This document shows positions 7,987 through 20,389 of a stretch of DNA of 64,000 bases, one piece after another. This DNA is from Alphaproteobacteria bacterium (GTDB lineage Bacteria > Pseudomonadota > Alphaproteobacteria > Reyranellales > Reyranellaceae), in NCBI GenBank assembly GCA_019635875.1, contig JAHBYP010000001.1, forward strand, positions 1,054,001-1,118,000. Direction: 5' to 3'. The notes below the pieces were generated by a model that saw only the letters and a program-made list of their open reading frames with translations, was not told where the DNA came from and did not search any database. The first letter of the stretch is position 1, and every line of letters starts with the position of its first letter. A program made the position numbers and the translations under genes.

Positions 7987-8507
7987 TCAACCGCGGCATC
8001 CTCTTCTGGATTGTGGCAGCGATCCTCACCGGTATCGGCCTGTTCGTCGTGAAGTATCACGAGCGGCGGCTGGAGGAGCGCCTCGAGGCGCTCAACCGGG
8101 AGATCGTCGAGAACCAGCGCGTGACCAATATCCTGCGCGTGGAGTGGGCGCATCTCGGCGCGGTCAATCGCATCGAGGCGCTCAACGCCAGGTACATTCG
8201 TCTGCAACCCATCACGATGCGCCAGATCGGCAGCATCGGCCAGATTCCGCCGCGGCGCGCGGGCGGGGCGATCGCCACAGACACCGGAAAATCCGGGTCG
8301 GACGCCCCCTCAAAGGCCGACGCCCCCTCAGCGTCGGCGATCCCTCGCCCCGCCGCGGCGCGAAAGGAGGCTGGCGTGAAAACGCCAGCCTCCGCTCCTT
8401 TGCCGGCCAAGCCATTGGTCGACGAGCCGGTGACATCGGGCATCGACGACGATGACGCGCCCCCCCCACCACCTGCGGCGCGGCCGGCCGCCGGAGGACG
8501 TCAGTGA
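7983..8507 (+). CDS. ftsL: Cell division protein FtsL with long disordered tail
   Basis: A 174-residue single-pass protein: transmembrane segment ~5-23, periplasmic coiled coil ~27-75 ([16 protein letters not shown]...), then a low-complexity Ala/Pro/Asp tail (~90-174) ending in a Pro run. FtsL bridges FtsQ and FtsI/FtsW and activates septal peptidoglycan synthesis. It is assigned on position between rsmH and ftsI plus topology, since sequence conservation in the family is low. The tail makes it longer than usual, and at DNA level it spans three inverted repeats (8284-8393). It overlaps rsmH (ATGA) and ftsI (GTGA). Confidence 0.85.
   Translation: MINRGILFWIVAAILTGIGLFVVKYHERRLEERLEALNREIVENQRVTNILRVEWAHLGAVNRIEALNARYIRLQPITMRQIGSIGQIPPRRAGGAIATDTGKSGSDAPSKADAPSASAIPRPAAARKEAGVKTPASAPLPAKPLVDEPVTSGIDDDDAPPPPPAARPAAGGRQ
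8284..8393. repeat. Three consecutive inverted repeats inside the ftsL tail
   Basis: Perfect hairpins follow each other within coding sequence: CCGGA/TCCGG at 8284-8288 and 8292-8296; GCCGACGC/GCGTCGGC at 8316-8323 and 8331-8338; and a 12-base stem GGAGGCTGGCGT/ACGCCAGCCTCC at 8366-8377 and 8382-8393 with a GAAA loop. They fall exactly in the part encoding the disordered FtsL tail, which suggests palindromic elements inserted in frame. Confidence 0.75.
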
Positions 8508-10351
8508 TTGCGCGGCTCTGGCGCCGCCGTCCGGCCGACGACGTCGAGACGCCCCCGGCCGAAGACCAGCTGTCCGTCCCCCGCCGCCCGGCCGCCGCGC
8601 CGCGCGATGCGCTTGAGGTCGCCCGCTCGCGCCTGTCGGTCGCTGGTGCGCTGTTCGCCGTGCTGTTCGCCGCCATCGCGCTGCGGATGGCGCATGTCTC
8701 GTTGCTCCGCGAGGCCGGCGAGGGCGGTGGCCCGGGCACGGCGGTCGCCGGTAACACGGTGCGGGCCGAGCGCGCCGAGATTGTCGATCGCAACGGCGTG
8801 GTGCTGGCGACCTCGTTGCCGGTCGCCTCGCTGTTCGTCAACCCGCGCCAGGTGATCGACGTCGAGGAAGCCTCACGCAAGATCGCCGGCGTGCTGCCGG
8901 AGTTCAAGCCGGACGACATCCGCGAGAAGCTCGAATCCGGCAAGAGCTGGGTCTGGGTCAAGCGCGCGCTCAGCCCGCGCGAGCAGGACGCGGTCAACCG
9001 GCTGGGCCTGCCCGGATTCGAGTTCCAGAACCAGGAGCGGCGAATCTTCCCGCAGGGCGCGGTGGCGCCGCATATCCTGGGATACACCGACATCGACAAC
9101 ACCGGCGTCGCCGGCATCGAGAAGACCTTCGACCAGCGCCTGCGCCTGGGCGAGAAACTGACCCTGTCGATCGACATGCGCCTGCAGCGCTTCGTCGAGC
9201 AGGAGCTGGCGCGGGCGATGCAGAGGTTCTCGGCGATCGGTGCCACCGCGGCCGTCATGGACGTCAATACCGGCGAGATCCTGGCGCTGGCCTCGTTGCC
9301 GGCCTACGACCCCAACCACCACCGTACGATCTCGTCCGAGGCGCTGTTCAACCGCTCGACCCTGGGCGTCTACGAGCAAGGCTCGACATTCAAGATCTTC
9401 AACACCGCAATGGTGCTCGACAGCGGCCGCTTCACGCCGGCCTCGGCCTTCGACGCGCGCGAGCCGATCAAGATCGACCGCTTCACCATCAACGACTATC
9501 ATGGCCAGCGCCGCGTGATGAGCGTGTCGGACGTCTTCAAGTATTCGTCCAACATCGGCTCGGCGAAGATGGCGCTGGAGGTTGGCGTCGAGGGCCAGCG
9601 CGCCTTCTTCGACAAGATCGGCTTCCTCAAGGCGGTGCCAATCGAGTTGCCCGAGATCGGCCGGCCGCTCTATCCAAGGAACTGGCGCAAGATCAACCTG
9701 CTGACCATCGCCTTCGGGCACGGCATGTCGGTGACGCCCTTGCACGTCGTGTCGGGAACGGCTGCAATGATCAATGGCGGCATCTACTACCCGCCGACCC
9801 TGCTGAAGCGCGACGAGCCGCGCGCGGCGGAGGCCGGCGTCCGGGTCATCAAGCCAGGGACCTCGCAGCACATGCGGGACCTGCTGCGGCTGGTGGTGTC
9901 TGATGGCACCGGCAAGTCGGCCGACGTGCCCGGCTACGAGGTCGGCGGCAAGACCGGCACGGCCGAAAAGCCCGGCAAGTCCGGCTATCGCGAGAAGGCA
10001 CTGATCAGCTCCTTCGTCGGCGCATTTCCGATGCGCTCGCCACGATACGTCGTGATGGTGTCGATCGACGAACCCAAGGGCACCAAGGAGACTGGTGGTT
10101 ACGCCACGGGAGGTTGGGTGGCTGCGCCGTCGGTAAAGGCCATTATCGAGCGCATCACCGTACTGTATGGCATCCCGCCGGTCGATCCGGCCGCGGCCGC
10201 CAGGGCCATGGCCGCAGCCGACGCCGTAGCGGCGCGCGAGGCCGCGACGACGACTTTGCCGCCGGCGACGGGCAAGCCCGTTGCGGCGAGGACCGCCGGC
10301 ACGACCATCGACCAGATTCTCGGCGCCGCGCCGAAGCCGGGAGGCCGCTGA
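8504..10351 (+). CDS. ftsI: Septal peptidoglycan transpeptidase FtsI (PBP3)
   Basis: A 615-residue class B penicillin-binding protein. One transmembrane anchor (~45-63), a pedestal domain, and a transpeptidase domain with the three active-site motifs in order: STFK with nucleophile S294, SSN at 348-350 and KTG at 483-485. It cross-links septal peptidoglycan together with FtsW. The start is GTG at 8504, overlapping the ftsL stop (GTGA). The C-terminus has an Ala/Pro-rich extension of about 60 residues beyond the catalytic domain. Confidence 0.97.
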   Translation: MIARLWRRRPADDVETPPAEDQLSVPRRPAAAPRDALEVARSRLSVAGALFAVLFAAIALRMAHVSLLREAGEGGGPGTAVAGNTVRAERAEIVDRNGVVLATSLPVASLFVNPRQVIDVEEASRKIAGVLPEFKPDDIREKLESGKSWVWVKRALSPREQDAVNRLGLPGFEFQNQERRIFPQGAVAPHILGYTDIDNTGVAGIEKTFDQRLRLGEKLTLSIDMRLQRFVEQELARAMQRFSAIGATAAVMDVNTGEILALASLPAYDPNHHRTISSEALFNRSTLGVYEQGSTFKIFNTAMVLDSGRFTPASAFDAREPIKIDRFTINDYHGQRRVMSVSDVFKYSSNIGSAKMALEVGVEGQRAFFDKIGFLKAVPIELPEIGRPLYPRNWRKINLLTIAFGHGMSVTPLHVVSGTAAMINGGIYYPPTLLKRDEPRAAEAGVRVIKPGTSQHMRDLLRLVVSDGTGKSADVPGYEVGGKTGTAEKPGKSGYREKALISSFVGAFPMRSPRYVVMVSIDEPKGTKETGGYATGGWVAAPSVKAIIERITVLYGIPPVDPAAAARAMAAADAVAAREAATTTLPPATGKPVAARTAGTTIDQILGAAPKPGGR

Positions 10352-10352
10352 C

Positions 10353-11834
10353 GTGCGATTGAGCGCGCTCCTGCCGATCGGCCTCGACCGCGACTCGGAT
10401 CGCGAGATCGCCGGCGTCACGGCGGACTCGCGCGCGGTCAAGCCGGGCTATCTCTTCGCCGCGCTACCAGGTAGCAAGGTCGACGGCGCGCGCTTTGCCG
10501 CGCAGGCCGTGCGCTCGGGTGCAGTCGCCATCCTCGCCGCCCGCGACGCTATGCTCGAAGGCGTGCCCGACGGCATCGTCGTGCTGCGTCAAGATGAGCC
10601 GCGCCGCACCCTGGCGCGAATCGCCGTCGTATTCGCTGGACCGCAGCCCTCGACGGTCGTCGCCGTCACCGGCACCAACGGCAAGACTTCCACCGCCGAT
10701 TTCGCGCGCCAGATCTGGACGTCGCTGGGTCAACCGGCCGCCAGCGTCGGCACGCTGGGCATCGTTTCGCCGGCGCTCAACCGGCCGCCGGGCCTGACCA
10801 CACCCGATCCGGTGGCGCTGCACGCCGATCTCGCGCGCCTCAAGCGCGCCGGCGTCGAACGTGTCGCGATGGAGGCGTCGAGCCACGGCCTCGACCAGTT
10901 TCGTCTCGACGGCGTAAGCCTGCGCGCGGCGGCGTTCACCAACCTCACGCACGAGCATCTCGACTACCATGCGACGATGGACGCGTACTTCGCCGCCAAG
11001 ACGCGCCTGTTCACCGACCTGCTGGCGCGCGACGGCACCGCGGTGATCAACGCCGACTCCGATCGCGCCGCTGCGTTGTCCGGGATCTGCGGGCGGCGCG
11101 GCGTGCGGGTCTGGACCTATGGCCTGCAGGGCCGCGAGCTGAAGCTCGAGCAGGCGCGGCCGTCGGCACGGGGTCAATCGCTGACGCTCTCGCTCTTCGG
11201 CCGGTCTCACACGATCGAGCTGCCGCTGATCGGTGATTTCATGGCGGCCAATGCGCTTGCCGCGTTGGGGCTGGTGGTTGCCGCGGGCGAAGATGCCGAT
11301 CGAGCCGTGGCGACGTTGACCGGCCTGCGTGGTGCGCCGGGACGGCTGGAGCTGGTCGGCCGCGCGCGCTCGGGCGCAGCGGTCTATGTCGATTACGCGC
11401 ACAAGCCCGACGCTCTGGAGATCGTGCTGCGCACCATGCGGCCGTTCACGCGCGGCCGGCTGATCGTGGTGTTCGGCTGCGGCGGCGATCGCGATCGCGC
11501 CAAACGGCCGATCATGGGCGGCATCGCTGCGCGGCTCGCCGACGACGTCTTCGTCACTGACGACAATCCGCGTGGCGAGGTGCCGGCCGACATTCGCCGC
11601 GAGATCATGCGAGGCGTGCCGGCGGGCGCAGGTCACGTGCGTGAGGTGTCGGACGGCCGTCGGGCGGCGATCACCGCCGCGCTCGACGCTGCGCGCAGTG
11701 CCGACGACCTCGTCGTCGTCGCCGGCAAGGGTCACGAGCGCGGCCAGACCATCGGCGACGTCACGCATCCCTTCGACGACGCCGAGGTGGTGCGCGAGCT
11801 CTTGGGCGGGCGCGCCGAAGGAGCCGCGGCATGA
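10353..11834 (+). CDS. murE: UDP-MurNAc-L-Ala-D-Glu:meso-diaminopimelate ligase MurE
   Basis: A 493-residue Mur ligase adding the third stem residue in the cytoplasm. ATP-binding motif GTNGKTS at 107-113; substrate motif SSHGLDQFRLDG; DNPR at 404-407, the hallmark of meso-diaminopimelate specificity (lysine enzymes differ here). The start is GTG at 10353, one base after the ftsI stop, giving MRLSALLPIG; the upstream in-frame ATG at 10281 would add a non-homologous Arg-rich leader. It overlaps murF by 4 bases (ATGA). Confidence 0.96.
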   Translation: MRLSALLPIGLDRDSDREIAGVTADSRAVKPGYLFAALPGSKVDGARFAAQAVRSGAVAILAARDAMLEGVPDGIVVLRQDEPRRTLARIAVVFAGPQPSTVVAVTGTNGKTSTADFARQIWTSLGQPAASVGTLGIVSPALNRPPGLTTPDPVALHADLARLKRAGVERVAMEASSHGLDQFRLDGVSLRAAAFTNLTHEHLDYHATMDAYFAAKTRLFTDLLARDGTAVINADSDRAAALSGICGRRGVRVWTYGLQGRELKLEQARPSARGQSLTLSLFGRSHTIELPLIGDFMAANALAALGLVVAAGEDADRAVATLTGLRGAPGRLELVGRARSGAAVYVDYAHKPDALEIVLRTMRPFTRGRLIVVFGCGGDRDRAKRPIMGGIAARLADDVFVTDDNPRGEVPADIRREIMRGVPAGAGHVREVSDGRRAAITAALDAARSADDLVVVAGKGHERGQTIGDVTHPFDDAEVVRELLGGRAEGAAA

Positions 11835-13267
11835 GCGTCGGTTTCGTCAAGCTGCCGCTTTGGTCCGTCGCCGACGCGCAATCGGCCACCGGCGGTGTCG
11901 CGCTGGGGCCGGCGTGGCTCGCCAGCGGCATCGCCATCGATACACGCATGCTGGAGCGCGGCGATCTTTTTGTCGCCCTGCGCGGCGAGCGTGACGGGCA
12001 CGCCTTCGTCCCGGCTGCGTTCGAGCGCGGCGCCGCCGCGGCGCTGGTCGACGACCCGAGGATGACTGTCGAAGGCGCCGGCGGGCCGCTGCTGCGCGTC
12101 GCGGACTCGCTGAAGGGCCTGGCGGCGATGGGATTCGCGGCGCGCGCACGCTCGTCGGCCAGGGCGATTGCGATCACCGGCAGCGTCGGCAAGACCAGCA
12201 CCAAGGATGCGCTGCGCCATGTTCTGTCGCGTCAAGGCGCGACGCACGCGGCGGCGGCGAGCTTCAACAACCACATCGGCGTGCCGCTGACGCTGGCCCG
12301 CCTGCCGGTCGACGCGCGCTTCGGCATCTTCGAGGTCGGCACCAACCATCCCGGTGAGATCGAGCCGCTGGCGCGCCTGGTGCACGCCGATGTCGCCGTC
12401 ATCACCACGGTCCAGCCAGTACATATCGAGCATTTCGGCACGATCGACGCCATTGTGCGCGAGAAGGGTCAGATTTTCGCCGGCGCGAATGGTGGCACGG
12501 CCATCCTGGAGCGGGACTCCCCGCATTTTGACGCACTGGCGACCATCGCGCGCGGCCATGGCATCAGGCGGATCATCAGCTTCGGCGAGGATGCCGCAGC
12601 CGATGTGCGCCTGACCGCCTGTGGAACAGATGCGAACGGCAGCGACGTTGCGGCGCTGGTACTGGGCGGCGAACTTCGCTATCGCGTCGGCGCGCCGGGC
12701 CTGCACTGGGCGCGCAACAGCCTCGCCGTGCTGGCCGCGGTCGAGGCGCTGGGCGCCGACGTGCCGGCCGCGGCGGCGGCGCTCTCCGGCGTCTCGCCGC
12801 CGGCCGGGCGCGGCGCGCGCCGGCGGGTTGCGCTGGGCGGCGGCGATATCGAGCTGATCGACGAGAGCTACAACGCCAGCCCGATCGCGGTGCGCGCCAT
12901 GCTGACGAACCTCGCGATGGCGACGCCCGGCCCCGGTGGCCGCCGCGTTCTGGTGCTGGGCGACATGCTGGAACTCGGCGCCGCTGCCGAGGCAGCGCAT
13001 GTCGGGCTGGCGCCCGACATCGGGGCGGCCGGCGTGTCGCAGGTGTACACCTGCGGGCCGAACATGGAGAAGCTGCGGGCGGCACTGCCGGCTCCGCTGC
13101 GCGCGGTCCATGCGGCCGATTCGGCGCGGTTGGCGCAGCGCGTGGTCGAAGGGCTGCGCGCCGGCGACGTTGTGGCGGTCAAGGGCTCGCTGGGCTCGAA
13201 GATGAAGGTGGTCGTCGACGCCATCCTGGCGATGGGCGCGGTGACGGGCGGATCGGGAAAGGGCTGA
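11831..13267 (+). CDS. murF: UDP-MurNAc-tripeptide:D-Ala-D-Ala ligase MurF
   Basis: A 478-residue Mur ligase that completes the pentapeptide by adding D-Ala-D-Ala. P-loop GSVGKTS at 117-123, followed by NNHIGVPLTLARL and the family motif DESYNASPIAVRAML. Length and order between murE and mraY are canonical. The ATG overlaps the murE stop. A GTG-started mraY follows after 6 bases. Confidence 0.96.
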   Translation: MSVGFVKLPLWSVADAQSATGGVALGPAWLASGIAIDTRMLERGDLFVALRGERDGHAFVPAAFERGAAAALVDDPRMTVEGAGGPLLRVADSLKGLAAMGFAARARSSARAIAITGSVGKTSTKDALRHVLSRQGATHAAAASFNNHIGVPLTLARLPVDARFGIFEVGTNHPGEIEPLARLVHADVAVITTVQPVHIEHFGTIDAIVREKGQIFAGANGGTAILERDSPHFDALATIARGHGIRRIISFGEDAAADVRLTACGTDANGSDVAALVLGGELRYRVGAPGLHWARNSLAVLAAVEALGADVPAAAAALSGVSPPAGRGARRRVALGGGDIELIDESYNASPIAVRAMLTNLAMATPGPGGRRVLVLGDMLELGAAAEAAHVGLAPDIGAAGVSQVYTCGPNMEKLRAALPAPLRAVHAADSARLAQRVVEGLRAGDVVAVKGSLGSKMKVVVDAILAMGAVTGGSGKG

Positions 13268-13273
13268 ACGGAC

Positions 13274-14365
13274 GTGCTGTTTCATCTCCTGGCGCCGCTG
13301 GCGGACCAGTTCACGCCGATGAATCTCTTCCGGTACATCACGTTCCGTACCGGTGGCGCCTTCATGACCGCGCTGTTGCTGTCTTTCCTGATCGGCGGCC
13401 GGCTGATCGCCTGGCTGCGCAGCCGCCAGGGCAAGGGCCAGCCGATCCGCGAGGACGGGCCGGAAGGCCATCTGCTGACCAAGAAGGGCACGCCCACCAT
13501 GGGCGGCTTCCTCATCCTGATCTCGCTCACCATCGCCACCCTGCTGTGGGCCGACCTGCGCAACCGCTATGTCTGGATCGTGCTGCTGATCACGCTGGGC
13601 TTCGGCGCGATCGGCTTCCTCGACGATTTTCTCAAGGTCACCAAGCGCAACACGACGGGCCTGCCCGGCTGGTTGAAGCTGGCGGTTTCGGTCCTCTTCG
13701 CCGTGCTGGCGGTGGCCTTCATCGCCCAGGTGTCGCCGCAGCCGCTGCGCTATCAGCTGGCGCTGCCGTTCCTCAAGAACGTGCTGGTGCCGCTGGGCAT
13801 CGTCGGCTTCTTCGTCTTCGCCGTGCTGGTGATCGTCGGTGCCTCCAACGCGGTGAACCTCACCGACGGCCTCGACGGCCTGGCGATCGTGCCTGTCATC
13901 ATTGCCACCGGCGTATTCGGCATCATCAGCTACTTCGTCGGCCATTCGGTCTACACCAATTACCTGCAACTGCATGGCATCCCCGGCTCCGGCGAGCTGG
14001 CGGTGATCTGCGCCGCGCTGATCGGCGGCGGGCTGGGCTTCCTGTGGTTCAACGCGCCGCCGGCCATGGTCTTCATGGGTGACACCGGCTCGCTTGCCAT
14101 GGGCGGGGCGTTGGGCGCCATCGCCGTGATCATCAAGCACGAGATCGTGCTGGGAATCGTCGGCGGCCTGTTCGTGCTCGAGACCGTGTCGGTGATCGTC
14201 CAGGTGCTGTCGTTCAAGCTCACCGGCAAGCGCGTCTTCCGCATGGCGCCGTTGCACCATCACTTCGAGAAGAAAGGCTGGGCCGAGCCGACCATCGTCA
14301 TCCGCTTCTGGATCATCGCGACCATCCTGGCGATGGCCGGGCTGGCCACGCTGAAGCTGAGGTGA
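13274..14365 (+). CDS. mraY: Phospho-MurNAc-pentapeptide transferase MraY
   Basis: A 363-residue inner-membrane enzyme with about ten transmembrane segments. It transfers phospho-MurNAc-pentapeptide to undecaprenyl phosphate, making lipid I. Signature motifs: [10 protein letters not shown] near 72-80, FLDDFLK with the catalytic aspartates at 117-118, [10 protein letters not shown], and the C-terminal [11 protein letters not shown]. The start is GTG (13274), giving [12 protein letters not shown], standard for the family. Confidence 0.97.
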   Translation: MLFHLLAPLADQFTPMNLFRYITFRTGGAFMTALLLSFLIGGRLIAWLRSRQGKGQPIREDGPEGHLLTKKGTPTMGGFLILISLTIATLLWADLRNRYVWIVLLITLGFGAIGFLDDFLKVTKRNTTGLPGWLKLAVSVLFAVLAVAFIAQVSPQPLRYQLALPFLKNVLVPLGIVGFFVFAVLVIVGASNAVNLTDGLDGLAIVPVIIATGVFGIISYFVGHSVYTNYLQLHGIPGSGELAVICAALIGGGLGFLWFNAPPAMVFMGDTGSLAMGGALGAIAVIIKHEIVLGIVGGLFVLETVSVIVQVLSFKLTGKRVFRMAPLHHHFEKKGWAEPTIVIRFWIIATILAMAGLATLKLR

Positions 14366-14372
14366 TCCGCCG

Positions 14373-15757
14373 ATGATCGACCTCTCCGCCCTTCGCGGAT
14401 CGCGCTTCGTGGTGCTCGGGCTCGCCCGCAGCGGCCTTGCGGCATCACGCGCGTTGAAGGCGGCGGGGATCGAGTTCACGGCGTGGGACGACAACCCGGC
14501 CAGGCGCGAGGCGCTGGCGGCGCAGGGCGTGCGCGTCGCCGACCCCGTCGGCATGGACTGGTCCGGCATCACCGGCCTAGTGCTGAGCCCGGGCATCCCG
14601 CATTCCTACCCGGCGCCGCATCCGGCGGCCGCCGCGGCCAGGGCCGCGGGCGTGCCGTTGATCGGCGACATCGAGCTGCTGGCGTTGAGCGGCTCGAAGG
14701 CGCGCTTCGTCGGCATCACCGGCACCAACGGCAAGTCGACGACGACGGCCCTGGTTGGCCACATCCTGCGCATGGCGGGCATCGACTGCGAGATCGGTGG
14801 CAATCTCGGCCCGGCAGCGCTTGATTTCCGGCCGTTGGGCGCCGGCGGCGTCTACGTGCTGGAAATGTCCTCTTTTCAGCTTGAGCTGGTGCCCAGCCTG
14901 CGCTTCGACGTTGCCATCTGGCTGAACATCACGCCCGACCACATCGATCGCCATGGCGACCTTCAGGGCTACATTGCCGCCAAGCGCCACATATTCGACA
15001 ATCAGCGGCCGACCGATGTGGCGGTGGTCGGCGTCGACGACGATGCGTCGAGGTTCGAGGCTATCCGGCTCGCTGGCCTGCGCCGGACCATCGGCATCGC
15101 GGTGAAGGGCGATGCGCCAGCGGGTGTGACGGTCGTCGACGGCATTCTGCGCGATGCCGGTGACGGCGCCTCGACCGACCTGCGGGGCATCAGGACCCTG
15201 CCCGGCGCGCATAATTGGCAGAACGCCGCCGCCGCCTGGGCGGCCTGCCGGGCGCTGGGCCTGTCGGCGCCGGTGGTGGAGCGGGGACTGCGCACCTACC
15301 CTGGCCTCGCGCATCGCCAGGAGCGTGTCGCCGTCGTGGGCGATGTTGTCTACATCAACGACAGCAAAGCGACCAACGCCGATGCAACCGAGAAGGCGCT
15401 CGCCGCCTACGAAACGATCTACTGGATCGTCGGCGGCACGGCCAAGGCCGAGGGAATCGCGCCGCTGGCGCCGTGGTTCTCGCGCGTGGTGCACGCCTTC
15501 CTTGTCGGCGCCTCGAGCGGGCCGTTCGCCGCCACGCTCGAGGGCCGCGTTCCCTTTACCTGCTCGGGCGACCTGCGCACCGCCCTCGACCAGGCGCACG
15601 CCATGGCGCAGCGCGAGCATCGCCCCGGCGCCGTGGTGCTGCTGTCGCCGGCCTGCGCGTCCTACGACCAGTGGCCGAATTTCGAGGCACGCGGCGATGC
15701 CTTCCGAACCATGGCGCGCGCTCTGCCGGGCGCCGTTGTCGAGACGGGGGCGGCCGC

Positions 15758-15761
<4 letters not shown>
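14373..15761 (+). CDS. murD: UDP-MurNAc-L-alanine:D-glutamate ligase MurD
   Basis: A 462-residue Mur ligase adding D-Glu. An N-terminal nucleotide-binding domain (VVLGLARSGLAASRAL) precedes the ATPase motif GTNGKST at 117-123. EMSSFQLE and NITPDHIDRH follow, then the C-terminal domain with INDSKATNADAT. It starts 7 bases after mraY and overlaps ftsW by 4 bases (ATGA). Confidence 0.96.
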
Positions 15762-16881
<1,120 letters not shown>

Positions 16882-16885
<4 letters not shown>

Positions 16886-17988
16886 GCGGCCAACCTGTCA
16901 TTCTCGCCACCGGCGGCACGGGCGGCCATGTCTTTCCGGCGGAGGCGCTGGCCGGCGAACTCGCCGCGCGCGGCGTCAGCCTGGCGCTGATCACCGACGA
17001 TCGCGGCAAGCGCTGGCAGGGCGAGCTGGCGCGCCACCCGGTGCATCACGTGCACGGCGGCAGCCCAGCTGCCGGCGGCGTCGCGCGCCGCATCGCCAGT
17101 ACGCTAGGCTTGGCGATGGGCACGGCCGAGGCCTTCGGCGTGATCGGCCGCGTGAAGCCCGCCGTCGTGGTCGGATTCGGCGGCTACGCCTCGGTGCCGA
17201 CACTGCTGGCCGCGCGCTTCCGCGGCGTGCCGCGCGTGGTGCACGAGCAGAATGCCGTGCTCGGCCGTGCCAACCGCGTCGTCTCCGCCGGCGCGCGCGC
17301 CATCGCTACCTCGTTCCGCAAGGTGCGCCACATCGCCAATGGCGATCCGCGCATCCACCTCGTTGGCAATCCCGTGCGCGATGCGGTGCGGACTCTGCGC
17401 GACGTGCCCTACGAGCCGCCCGGCGCCGATGGTCCGATTCGCATGGTGGTGATCGGCGGCAGCCAGGGCGCGGCCTCCTTCAGCACGGTGATCCCCGAGG
17501 CGATCGCCTCCTTGCCCGAGGACCTCCGGCAGCGTCTGCGCCTGGCGCAGCAATGCCGACCCGAGGATCTCGAGCGGGTGCAATCCTTCTACGCGGCGCG
17601 CGGCATCGATGCCGAATGCGCGCCCTTCTTCCGAGACTTCCCGGCGCGCCTCGCCGGGGCCCACCTCGTTGTCGCGAGGGCGGGGGCGTCGACGGTGGCC
17701 GAACTCACGACTTCGGGTCGGCCATCGGTCCTCATCCCCTTCCCCCACGCAACTGAGGACCATCAACGCGCGAACGCCCTGGCGGTCGACGAGGTGGGCG
17801 CTTCCATCCTGCTGCCGCACGAGGCCTTCACGGCGGAAGCCCTGCGTCAGCATCTTGTGACATTGTTCACAGATCCGCGGCGCCTCGCGGGAATGGCCTG
17901 GGCCGCGCGCGAAGCTGGCCACCCGGACGCGGCGTCGCGCTTGGCCGACATAGTCGTCGGCGTGATGAGCGGGAGTGCGTCCCAGTGA
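16882..17988 (+). CDS. murG: Lipid II synthase MurG (GlcNAc transferase)
   Basis: A 368-residue GT28 glycosyltransferase on the cytoplasmic membrane face that adds GlcNAc to lipid [11 protein letters not shown] at 11-20 is the first G-loop; [11 protein letters not shown] and [13 protein letters not shown] follow; the second G-loop is VIGGSQGA. The UDP-GlcNAc site is [23 protein letters not shown]. The ATG overlaps the ftsW stop and its own stop overlaps the GTG of murC. Confidence 0.97.
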
Positions 17989-19441
17989 GAGCCTTGCCTC
18001 TTAACATCGGCCTCATCCATTTTGTCGGCATCGGCGGAATCGGCATGTCGGGCATCGCCGAGGTGCTGCACAATCTCGGCTACAAGGTCCAGGGCAGCGA
18101 CCTCGCCGACAACGCCAACTGCAGGCGGCTCGCCTCGCTGGGCATGAAGATCATGATCGGCCACCGCGCCGAGAACGTCGGCGCCGCGCAGGTGGTCGTG
18201 GTGTCCTCGGCGGTCAAGCCCGACAATCCCGAGGTGCTGGCCGCCCGCGCGCGTTTCACCCCCGTCGTGCGCCGCGCCGAGATGCTAGGCGAGCTCATGC
18301 GCCTGAAATGGTCGGTGGCGGTCGGCGGCACGCACGGCAAGACGACGACGACCTCGATGATCGCCGCCCTGCTCGACGCGGCGCACCTCGATCCGACGGT
18401 GATCAACGGCGGCATCATCAACGCATACGGCACCAACGCGCGTCTTGGCCAGGGCGACTGGATGGTCGTGGAATCCGACGAGTCCGACGGCTCGTTCCTG
18501 CGCCTGCCCGCGACCATCGCGGTCGTCACCAACATCGACCCGGAGCATCTCGACCACTACGGTGACTTCGACGCCCTGCGCGCCGCCTTCGTGCGCTTCG
18601 TCGAGAACATCCCGTTCTACGGCTTCACCGCGCTGTGCAGCGATCATCCCGAGGTGCAGGCGATCATCCCGCGCGTCGCCGACCGCAAGATCGTCACCTA
18701 CGGCCTGGGCGCCAGCGCCGATGTGCGCGCGCTCAATCTGAGGCTTGACCGCAACGGTGCCGATTTCGACGTGATGATCGAGAATCGTGCGACCAATGAG
18801 TCGACGACGATGAGCGGCCTGCGCCTGCCGATGTTCGGCCAGCACAACGTGCAGAACGCGCTTGCCGCCATCGCCGTGGCACACGAGATGGGCATTGACG
18901 ACGAGACCATCCGGCGTGGGCTCGCCGGCTTCAGCGGCGTGCGCCGCCGCTTCACCCGCACCGGCGAGGCACATGGCATCACGGTGATCGACGACTACGG
19001 CCATCACCCGGTCGAGATCGCCGCCGTGCTGCGCGCCGCACGCCAGGCCTATGGCGGCTCGGGCGCGGTGATCGCCGTGGTCCAGCCGCATCGCTACACG
19101 CGCCTGCGCGATCTGCGCGACGAGTTCGCGCGCTGCTTCGGCGACGCCGACGCCGTTGTGGTCACCGACGTCTACGCGGCTGGCGAAGCACCGATCGCCG
19201 GTGTCGATCGTGACATGTTGGTCGAGCGCATCGGCCGGGCAGGCCACCAACGGGTCTTCGCGCTCGACGGTCCCGGGCAATTGCCCTCGCTGATCTGGAG
19301 CATCGCGCGTCCCGGCGACGTGGTGGTCTGCCTCGGCGCCGGCAATATCACCGCCTGGGCGCACGCGCTGCCCGGCCAGTTGCAGCAGATCGCGACGCAG
19401 CAGGCGCCGCGTGCGGTCGCCAACGATTCCGGGTCGGTCGC

Positions 19442-19445
<4 letters not shown>
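17985..19445 (+). CDS. murC: UDP-MurNAc:L-alanine ligase MurC
   Basis: A 486-residue Mur ligase that adds the first amino acid, L-Ala, to UDP-MurNAc. N-terminal Rossmann motif [18 protein letters not shown] motif GTHGKTT at 115-121; [11 protein letters not shown] and [10 protein letters not shown] are family signatures. It starts with GTG at 17985, overlapping the murG stop (GTGA). The murB ATG lies within its stop codon region. Confidence 0.97.

Positions 19446-20385
<940 letters not shown>

Positions 20386-20389
<4 letters not shown>

Noticed and set aside
11732-14596. A 954-codon open frame on the minus strand across murE-mraY
   Set aside because: It is antisense to three clearly identified genes, has the His/Arg/Gln-rich composition of a GC-rich shadow frame, and matches no protein family. 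The same holds for the long antisense frames at 27469-30012 and 60995-63715.
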